Below, piece after piece: positions 1-4,770 of a stretch of 5,975 nucleotides of DNA. Position 1 is the first letter of the stretch. Each line of letters begins with the position of its first letter. The stretch covers positions 1-5,975 of the forward strand of contig LWDI01000096.1 in the NCBI GenBank assembly GCA_002083475.1, given 5' to 3'. The notes below the pieces were generated by a model, which did not search any database, had not been told where the DNA came from, and worked only from the letters and a program-made list of their open reading frames with translations. Both the position numbers and the translations under genes were made by a program. This stretch comes from Proteobacteria bacterium SG_bin5. GTDB taxonomy: Bacteria > Pseudomonadota > Alphaproteobacteria > Sphingomonadales > Sphingomonadaceae.

Positions 1-218
1 CGATCGCCGCCGCCACGCTGATCGGGCTCGGCGGCTTGCTCGAACGCGCGGTCCCCGTCGCGCGCGAGCGGCGCTGGTGGCCGAGCCCGGCGGCTTATCC
101 GTTGCTGCTGCTGCCCTTCGTCGCGACCGGCCAAGCCCTCGCCGGGCTCGTCGCGAGCGCGCTTTATGCCGGCGCCGCGCTGGCCGAGGCCATTGAGACG
201 GCTCGCGAAAAGGCTTAG
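1..218 (+). CDS. C-terminal fragment of a polytopic membrane protein (5' end outside window)
   Basis: The reading frame is open from base 3 to the TAG at 216-218, giving about 71 residues. The true start lies upstream of the window; the TTG at 36 is only an internal codon. A hydrophobic stretch of Ile, Ala, Leu and Gly opens the fragment. A basic loop rich in Arg and Trp (RERRWW) follows, then a Pro-Leu-rich helix (PLLLLPFVATG) and an Ala/Gly/Leu helix, ending in a short charged tail (ETAREKA). This reads as the last two or three transmembrane segments of an inner-membrane protein with a basic cytoplasmic loop. I do not recognise the family, and no catalytic motif is visible in what remains. 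The DUF2336 gene begins 35 bases after its stop, so co-transcription is possible but not shown. Confidence 0.6.
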   Translation, partial: IAAATLIGLGGLLERAVPVARERRWWPSPAAYPLLLLPFVATGQALAGLVASALYAGAALAEAIETAREKA

Positions 219-253
219 CCTGAATTTAATCTTGTTTCCCTAGGCCTGGGCTC

Positions 254-1360
254 ATGTCGGTCGATCGAGGCGACATCGACGAGGGCGTTCGCGTGGACGC
301 CGGCCGCTTGCTCGCGCGCGGGGCAAGCGATGACGTGAGCGCCGATCGCCGGCTGGCCGCCGCGGTCGACGATCTCGGCGTGCCCGACGCCTGGCGGCTG
401 AGCGACCGCGCGCGCGCGCTGGTGCATGAGACTTTCGCGGGCCAATGCGGCCTGATCGAGCAGGAGCTGCGCCACGCGGCGAGCCGGCTGCTTGCCGAGC
501 GCGGCGCGCCCGAGCCCGCGCTGCTGCTCGAACGACGCGGCCCCAGCGTCTATCCGACCTTGTCCGCCGCCGGGCTGCTCGCCGAGCGCGAGCTGATGCG
601 CGAGATGATCGGCCGCGCGCGCCAGGCGGTGCTCGCCGATACCTTGGTGCCGCCCGCGCCCGAGGGTGGCGATCGGCCGAGCCTGATCGTCCGCTTGGTC
701 GAACATCCGCGCGCGGCGGTCAGCAATCTCGCGAGCGCCTTGATGGTCGCCGAGGCGAAGCGGCGCGACGGGCTCGCCAAGCCGCGCCACAGCGATCTGC
801 CCGCCGAATGCCATCACCGGCTCGTTTGGGCCGCCGCCGCCGTGCTGCGCACCGAACTCGCGCCCTGCGCCGGGGGCGATCAAGCCGCGATCGACGCCGC
901 GCTCACCGACGCGGCGTTGCGCGCGCTCGCAAGCCATGACGAGGGCGAGCGGCTCGAGGCGGTGGCGATGCGGCTCGCGGTCGCGCTCGGCGCGCCGACG
1001 AGCGAGCTCGGCGCGTTGCTGGTCGAGGCGTTCGGCGATCGACGGGTGGCGCTCGCCATCGCCTTGCTCGCCCAGGCGTTGGGCTTGGATTATGACAGCG
1101 TGCGCGACATGGTGCTCGATCCCGTGCCCGATCGCTTCTGGCTCGCGCTGCGCGCGGCGGGGCTCGAGCGGCCCGCCATCGCGCGGATCGGGCTGGTGCT
1201 CGCCGATAGCGAGCCGAGCCGCGATTTGGAGGCGTTCGCCGATCAGCTTCCCGCGATCCTGGCGGTGCCGGTGGCCGACGCGCGCGCCGCGCTCGCGCCG
1301 CTCGCGCTCCATCCCGATTTCCGCGCGAGCCTCGTGCAACTCGCCAGGGCGCTGCGGTGA
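254..1360 (+). CDS. DUF2336 domain-containing protein
   Basis: This 368-residue soluble protein has no signal peptide or membrane segment. It is almost entirely predicted helix, rich in Ala, Leu, Arg, Asp and Glu. Its C-terminal half (about residues 255-350) has the look of the alphaproteobacterial DUF2336 family: a G-D-R-R-V-A-L-A helix, then LGLDYDSVRDMVLD, then a segment around F295-W296 and ARIGLVLAD. That call is from memory of the family. The biochemical function of DUF2336 is not known to me, and I see no nucleotide-binding or catalytic motif. The ATG at 254 is the first start codon after an in-frame TAA at 227-229, so the N-terminus is well bounded, although the Shine-Dalgarno match is weak (AGG at 242-244). 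Its TGA stop overlaps the GTG start of the kinase-like gene (GTGA), so the two are probably translated together and may act in the same pathway. Eight scattered histidines include a doublet at H187-H188, but none sits in a recognisable phosphotransfer motif. Confidence 0.8.
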   Translation: MSVDRGDIDEGVRVDAGRLLARGASDDVSADRRLAAAVDDLGVPDAWRLSDRARALVHETFAGQCGLIEQELRHAASRLLAERGAPEPALLLERRGPSVYPTLSAAGLLAERELMREMIGRARQAVLADTLVPPAPEGGDRPSLIVRLVEHPRAAVSNLASALMVAEAKRRDGLAKPRHSDLPAECHHRLVWAAAAVLRTELAPCAGGDQAAIDAALTDAALRALASHDEGERLEAVAMRLAVALGAPTSELGALLVEAFGDRRVALAIALLAQALGLDYDSVRDMVLDPVPDRFWLALRAAGLERPAIARIGLVLADSEPSRDLEAFADQLPAILAVPVADARAALAPLALHPDFRASLVQLARALR

Positions 1361-2691
1361 ATCTGATCGATCCCGCCTTGCCGATCGTGCGCGGCCAGCT
1401 CGACCCGCAAGGGCGGCTGGTGCAGGCCGATGATCGGCTGAGCGCGCTCAACGATCGCGCCGGCGGCGGAGTCGGCGCGCCGCTCGCGGTGCCCGCGCTC
1501 GCCCGGCTCGCGCGGCTGGCGCAGCGGCTCGGCGTGTTGGTGAGCCGCGCGGTGGTGGTCGCCGAGGGCGATGAGGATATCGACATGTGGGTTCGCGCCG
1601 AGCCGAGCGCGACGGGGGTGCGGCTCGCGATCACCGGCTGGCGCCCGCGGCGGCCGTGGCGCGGCGACATGGGGGGCGACCGGCTCGCCGATTTCGTCGC
1701 GGTCGAGGGCAGTTGGCGCTTCGCGACCGACGCGGCCCTGCGGCTGAGCCATGTCTCGCCCGAGGCGCTCGCGCGCCATGGGCTCGATCCACAGGCGCTG
1801 CTCGGCCAGCCGCTCACCCGGCTGTTCCGCCTGGAGGAGGATCGCCACGGCGCGGTGCCGATGCTCGGCGCTTTGGCGATGCGCGAGCGGCTGATCGATC
1901 AACCCGCCGAATTGCGCGGCACGGGGGTGAAGGTCACGCTGTGCGCCGCGCCGCTGGGCGATGCGATGGGCGGCTTCGCGGGGATCGACGGCGCGGTGAC
2001 CGAGCGCGACGCGGCGCCCCCCGCGCCCGCTTTCGCCGAGCGGCTCGACGCCGCCTTGCGCTTGCCGCTCGGGCGGATCATCGCGCATGCCGATAGCATT
2101 CACGCGCAGGCCGAGGGGCCGCTGCGCCAGGATTATGCCGATTATGCCGCCGACATCGCCTCGGCGGGGCGGCATCTGCTCGCGCTGGTCGACGATCTGG
2201 TCGATCTACAAGCGATCGAACGCCCCGATTTTCGTCCCGCCGCCGAGGCAATCGATTTGGCCGATGTCGCCCGCCGCGCGGCCGGGCTGCTCCAGTCGCG
2301 CGCCGCCGAGCGTCGGGTGCGGATCGACAAGCCCGCCCCCACCGAGGCGCTGCCGGCGACCGGCGAATTCCGGCGCGCGCTCCAGATCATGGTCAATCTG
2401 ATCGGCAACGCGGTGCGCTATTCGCCCGCCGACGCGATGGTATGGGTGCGCGGCGACATCGAAGACGGGCGCGCGCGCGTGGTCGTCGCCGATCAGGGCA
2501 AGGGCATCGCCGCCGAGGATCAGGCGCGAATCTTCGAAAAATTCGAGCGCGTCGACCCGAGCGAGCCCGGCGGCAGCGGGCTTGGACTTTACATCGCGCG
2601 GCGCCTCGCGCGGGCGATGGGCGGCGATCTGACGGTCGACAGCGCGCCGGGGCAGGGGGCGCGGTTCACTTTTTGGCTGCCGGGGCGGTAA
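1357..2691 (+). CDS. PAS domain sensor histidine kinase-like protein lacking the phospho-accepting histidine
   Basis: The protein has 444 residues and no transmembrane segment, so it is predicted to be cytosolic. Residues 10-95 may form a degenerate PAS-like region. Residues about 118-216 resemble a PAS domain (WRFATDAALRLS through LLGQPLTRLF). Residues about 226-288 match the HisKA dimerisation helices, ending GRHLLALVDDLVDL. Residues about 335-443 form an HATPase_c domain with an N box (NLIGNA, N347 and N351), G1 box (D379-Q-G-K-G383), F box (F393-E-K-F396) and G2 box (G406-S-G-L-G-L411). In the H box, where kinases normally read S-H-E-L-R-T-P-L, this protein has DAALRLPL (231-238), placing A232 at the histidine position. 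It may therefore be an ATP-binding pseudokinase or scaffold, or use another residue. The GTG start overlaps the DUF2336 stop and has AGGG at 1346-1349 seven bases upstream. No response regulator is adjacent: the next genes are a toxin-antitoxin pair. General architecture is certain; the biochemical role is not. Confidence 0.88.
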   Translation: MNLIDPALPIVRGQLDPQGRLVQADDRLSALNDRAGGGVGAPLAVPALARLARLAQRLGVLVSRAVVVAEGDEDIDMWVRAEPSATGVRLAITGWRPRRPWRGDMGGDRLADFVAVEGSWRFATDAALRLSHVSPEALARHGLDPQALLGQPLTRLFRLEEDRHGAVPMLGALAMRERLIDQPAELRGTGVKVTLCAAPLGDAMGGFAGIDGAVTERDAAPPAPAFAERLDAALRLPLGRIIAHADSIHAQAEGPLRQDYADYAADIASAGRHLLALVDDLVDLQAIERPDFRPAAEAIDLADVARRAAGLLQSRAAERRVRIDKPAPTEALPATGEFRRALQIMVNLIGNAVRYSPADAMVWVRGDIEDGRARVVVADQGKGIAAEDQARIFEKFERVDPSEPGGSGLGLYIARRLARAMGGDLTVDSAPGQGARFTFWLPGR

Positions 2692-2709
2692 TCGGCGACG
2701 CCGACAGGC

Positions 2710-2738
2710 TTGTTATCGTACAGCCGAACGTACATATC
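2710..2738 (+). promoter_or_regulatory. Possible yefM-yoeB promoter
   Basis: TTGTTA (2710-2715) resembles a -35 element. Seventeen bases later CATATC (2733-2738) is a poor -10 element, with three of six consensus bases. A start near 2745 would leave a leader of about 15 bases, just enough to hold the GAGGAG Shine-Dalgarno sequence. The region between the kinase-like gene and the antitoxin is locally AT-richer than its surroundings. The two GTAC-centred repeats sit in the spacer and over the -10, as expected for autorepression. The hexamer assignment itself is weak. Confidence 0.3.
2717..2734 (+). promoter_or_regulatory. Putative YefM operator: paired CGTACA hexamers
   Basis: CGTACA occurs at 2717-2722 and again at 2729-2734. 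The GTAC cores are palindromic and their centres are exactly 12 bases apart, placing both on about the same face of the helix. In E. coli, YefM and the YefM-YoeB complex bind TGTACA hexamers with 12-base centre spacing upstream of their own operon. Here each site differs from that hexamer only in its first base. The position, 26 bases before the antitoxin ATG, and the conserved DNA-contact arginines in the antitoxin support an autoregulatory operator. Binding is inferred. Confidence 0.65.
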
Positions 2739-2746
2739 GCTGGCGC

Positions 2747-2752
2747 GAGGAG
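2747..2752 (+). promoter_or_regulatory. Strong ribosome binding site of the antitoxin
   Basis: GAGGAG lies seven bases before the ATG at 2760. It fixes that ATG as the antitoxin start, although the frame is open further upstream into the kinase-like gene. It is much stronger than the signal before the toxin, in keeping with more antitoxin than toxin being made. Confidence 0.75.
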
Positions 2753-2759
2753 CCCGGCG

Positions 2760-3023
2760 ATGGAAGTCCTGAACTATACCGACGCGCGCGCGCGCTTGAA
2801 GGACGTGCTCGACCGCGTGGTCGAGGATCATGAGGAAGTCATCGTCACCCGCAAAAGCGGCAAGCCGGCGGTGATCGTCTCGCTCGAGACGTGGAACGCG
2901 ATCCGCGAAACGCTGCATCTGCTCTCCACCCCCGCCAATGCGCGGGCGCTGCGCGAGTCGATCGCGCAACTCGACGCGGGACGGGGGACCGAACGCCAGT
3001 TGATCGAGCCCGACGCGGCGTGA
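2760..3023 (+). CDS. yefM: Type II antitoxin, YefM/Phd family
   Basis: This 87-residue protein aligns from end to end with E. coli YefM. The N-terminal DNA-binding half begins MEVLNYTDARARL, comparable to MRTISYSEARQNL in E. coli. It continues with VEDHEEVIVTRKSGKPAVIVS and a W-N-A-I-R-E-T helix. The C-terminal half, TPANARALRESIAQLDAG, is the segment that in YefM wraps and neutralises the toxin. R10 and R31 fall at the same positions as the E. coli arginines; R10 is the one linked to operator binding. The family forms dimers that repress their own operon, more strongly when bound to toxin, and are degraded by proteases such as Lon. The adjacent operator-like repeats fit that model. The stop overlaps the toxin start by GTGA. 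A 13-base alternating CG tract (2783-2795) encodes the Ala-Arg run near the N-terminus and is probably compositional. Confidence 0.93.
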   Translation: MEVLNYTDARARLKDVLDRVVEDHEEVIVTRKSGKPAVIVSLETWNAIRETLHLLSTPANARALRESIAQLDAGRGTERQLIEPDAA

Positions 3024-3286
3024 AGCTGGTCTTTTCGGACCTCGCCTGGGACCAATATCTACACTGGGTCGCGAGCGATCCCAAGATTTCGGCGAAGCTG
3101 AACGCGCTGCTCGACGAATGCCGCCGCACCCCGTTCAAGGGCCGGGGCAAGCCCGAGCCGCTCAAGGGCGATCTCGCCGGCTGGTGGTCGCGGCGGCTGA
3201 CGGCGGAGGATCGGCTGGTCTATCGCCTGGTCGGCAGGCCGCCCGAACAGGCGCTGGAGATCGCCCAGTGCCGGTTCCATTACTAA
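3020..3286 (+). CDS. yoeB: Type II toxin YoeB (Txe/YoeB family), ribosome-dependent mRNA endonuclease
   Basis: This 88-residue RelE-superfamily protein closely matches E. coli YoeB (84 residues). Shared blocks include MKLVFSDLAWDQYLHW, RRTPFKGRGKPEPLKGDLAG, WWSRRLTAEDRLVY and the C-terminal CRFHY. The YoeB catalytic residues are all present: E46, R65, and H87-Y88 equivalent to E. coli H83-Y84. The toxin therefore looks active. The family enters the ribosomal A site and cleaves mRNA, blocking translation when free of YefM. Four extra residues lie in the loop before the last strand (VGRPPEQALE). The GTG start at 3020 overlaps the antitoxin stop and has only a distant, weak GAG at 3006-3008, so toxin translation probably depends on ribosomes finishing the antitoxin. 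It ends eight bases before the convergent small membrane gene. Confidence 0.95.
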   Translation: MKLVFSDLAWDQYLHWVASDPKISAKLNALLDECRRTPFKGRGKPEPLKGDLAGWWSRRLTAEDRLVYRLVGRPPEQALEIAQCRFHY

Positions 3287-3293
3287 GCCGGCG

Positions 3294-3482
3294 TCATCGC
3301 CGCCGGGCGAAGACGATCAGCCCGACCCCGATCGCCGCCACCACGCCCCCGCGCCACGCCCAGGGGCGTTGATCGAGCATGAAGCTTTCGGGCGGCCAAT
3401 GGACCCAGCCGAGCCCCTGGCACACCCACAGCAAGCCCATCGCGACCATCAGCGCGCCGATGATCGCGAGGGCGCGCTTCAC
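3294..3482 (-). CDS. Small two-helix membrane protein, 62 residues
   Basis: A basic N-terminus (MKR) leads into a hydrophobic helix at about residues 4-24. A short loop with the motif CQGLGWVHWPPESFM follows, then a tryptophan-containing turn, a second helix at about 43-59 and a C-terminal RRR. Positive charges at both ends suggest that both termini face the cytoplasm, with the loop outside. From memory, similar small proteins with a G-Q-G-x-G ... P-x-SFM loop occur in other proteobacteria. I know of no assigned function. The GTG start lies four bases after the gltA stop, and no strong Shine-Dalgarno sequence is visible, so it is probably expressed by coupling to gltA. Its hydrophobic pattern and operon position argue that it is a real gene and not chance reading. 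Confidence 0.75.
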   Translation of the reverse strand: MKRALAIIGALMVAMGLLWVCQGLGWVHWPPESFMLDQRPWAWRGGVVAAIGVGLIVFARRR

Positions 3483-3486
3483 CCGC

Positions 3487-4770
3487 TTAGCGCTCGCCGA
3501 TCGGCACGTAATCGCGCTGCGTCGGCCCCGTGTAGAGCTGGCGCGGGCGGCCGATCTTCTGTTCGGGATCGGCGATCATCTCGTTCCACTGCGCGACCCA
3601 GCCGACGGTGCGGGCGAGCGCGAACAAAGCGGTGAACATCGTCGTCGGGAAACCGATCGCCGAGAGGATCACGCCCGAATAGAAATCGACGTTCGGGAAG
3701 AGCTTCTTCTCGATGAAATAATCGTCCTTCAGCGCCAACTCCTCGAGCTGGAGCGCCGTTTCGAACACCGGATCGTTGACGCCCAGCGACGCGAACACTT
3801 CGCGCACCGTCTGCTGCATCACCGTCGCGCGCGGGTCGTAATTCTTATAAACGCGGTGGCCGAAGCCCATCAGGCGGAAGGGATCGTTCTTGTCCTTCGC
3901 CCGCTCGATATAATGCGGGATGCGATCGGGGGTGCCGATCTCGCGCAGCATGTTGAGCGCGGCCTCGTTCGCCCCGCCATGCGCCGGACCCCACAGGCAA
4001 GCGATGCCGGCGGCGATGCACGCGAAGGGGTTGGCGCCCGAGGAGCCCGCGAGCCGCACCGTCGAGGTCGAGGCGTTCTGCTCGTGATCGGCGTGCAGGA
4101 TGAAGATCCGGTCGAGCGCGCGCTCGACGACCGGGTTCACTTCATATTCCTCGGCGGGCACGCCGAAGGTCATCCGCAGGAAATTGCCGGTATAGCTCAG
4201 CGAATTCTTGGGATACATGAAGGGCTGGCCGAGCGAATATTTATACGCCATCGCCGCGATCGTCGGCATCTTGGCGATCAACCGGTGGCTCGCGATCATC
4301 CGCTGGTGCGGATCGGTGATGTCGGTCGAATCATGGTAGAAGGCCGAGAGCGCGCCGACCACGCCGCACATGACCGCCATCGGGTGCGCGTCGCGCCGGA
4401 AGCCGCGATAGAAGGTCGCGAGCTGTTCGTGCAGCATCGTGTGGCGGGTGATGGTGTAAACGAACTGGTCGAGCTCGTCCTGCGTCGGCAGCGCGCCGTT
4501 GAGCAGCAGATAACAGACTTCCATGAAGCTCGATCGTTCGGCGAGCTGGCCGATCGGATAGCCGCGGTGGAGCAGCACGCCTTCGTCGCCATCGATATAG
4601 GTCAGCGCCGATTCGCAGCTCGCGGTCGAGGTGAAGCCGGGGTCGAAGGTGAACATCCCGGTCTGCGCATAAAGCTTGCGAATATCGATGACTTTGGGGC
4701 CGATCGTTCCGTCGCGCACAACATAGTCATGTTCGGCGCCGGCGGCGGTGAGCTTGGCGGTTTCGGTCAT
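3487..4770 (-). CDS. gltA: Citrate synthase, type II (hexameric, GltA type)
   Basis: The enzyme condenses oxaloacetate and acetyl-CoA to citrate at the entry of the TCA cycle, in the cytosol. It has 427 residues, the length of E. coli GltA, and is similar throughout. The catalytic triad is intact: H264 in WGPAHGGANEAAL, H305 in MGFGHRVYKNYDPRA and D362 in VDFYSG. Other family blocks include FTFDPGFTSTASCES, HADHEQNASTSTVR and ARTVGWVAQW. E. coli-type enzymes are inhibited by NADH, with Cys206 near that site. The equivalent here is Ala206 (VPAEEYE), so NADH sensitivity cannot be assumed. The ATG overlaps the gltX stop (ATGA), with a good Shine-Dalgarno sequence inside gltX. The gene is the middle member of a gltX-gltA-small membrane protein unit. 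Confidence 0.98.
   Translation of the reverse strand: MTETAKLTAAGAEHDYVVRDGTIGPKVIDIRKLYAQTGMFTFDPGFTSTASCESALTYIDGDEGVLLHRGYPIGQLAERSSFMEVCYLLLNGALPTQDELDQFVYTITRHTMLHEQLATFYRGFRRDAHPMAVMCGVVGALSAFYHDSTDITDPHQRMIASHRLIAKMPTIAAMAYKYSLGQPFMYPKNSLSYTGNFLRMTFGVPAEEYEVNPVVERALDRIFILHADHEQNASTSTVRLAGSSGANPFACIAAGIACLWGPAHGGANEAALNMLREIGTPDRIPHYIERAKDKNDPFRLMGFGHRVYKNYDPRATVMQQTVREVFASLGVNDPVFETALQLEELALKDDYFIEKKLFPNVDFYSGVILSAIGFPTTMFTALFALARTVGWVAQWNEMIADPEQKIGRPRQLYTGPTQRDYVPIGER

Noticed and set aside
225..230. TTTAAT resembling a -10 element upstream of the DUF2336 gene
   Set aside because: Five of six bases match, but no -35 element lies at 16-18 bases. TTGAGA at 193-198 is too far away, and pairs only with the poor TAGCCT at 216-221.
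239..247. CCTAGG and AGGCCT palindromes just before the DUF2336 start
   Set aside because: Overlapping six-base palindromes without a second copy or known regulator motif; too short to claim an operator.
215..1339. Open frame of 374 codons on the minus strand opposite the DUF2336 gene
   Set aside because: It mirrors codon structure of the true gene in very GC-rich DNA. Its product is an Arg/Gln/Ala/Gly-rich sequence without family features, while the plus-strand gene is a recognisable family member coupled to the next gene.
903..2175. Two long minus-strand open frames spanning the DUF2336/kinase-like junction (903-1817 and 1243-2175)
   Set aside because: Both are low-complexity Arg/Ala/Pro-rich readings opposite recognised genes, and they also overlap each other.
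2783..2795. 13-base alternating CG tract in the antitoxin gene as a possible slippage or phase-variation site
   Set aside because: An equal tract occurs in the DUF2336 gene (407-419). Both encode Ala/Arg runs with the genome's preferred codons, so composition is a sufficient explanation.
3289..3302. CGGCG-TCAT-CGCCG hairpin between the convergent yoeB and small membrane genes
   Set aside because: A perfect five-base stem in the right place for a two-way terminator, but no T-tract follows on either strand and such short GC stems are expected by chance here.
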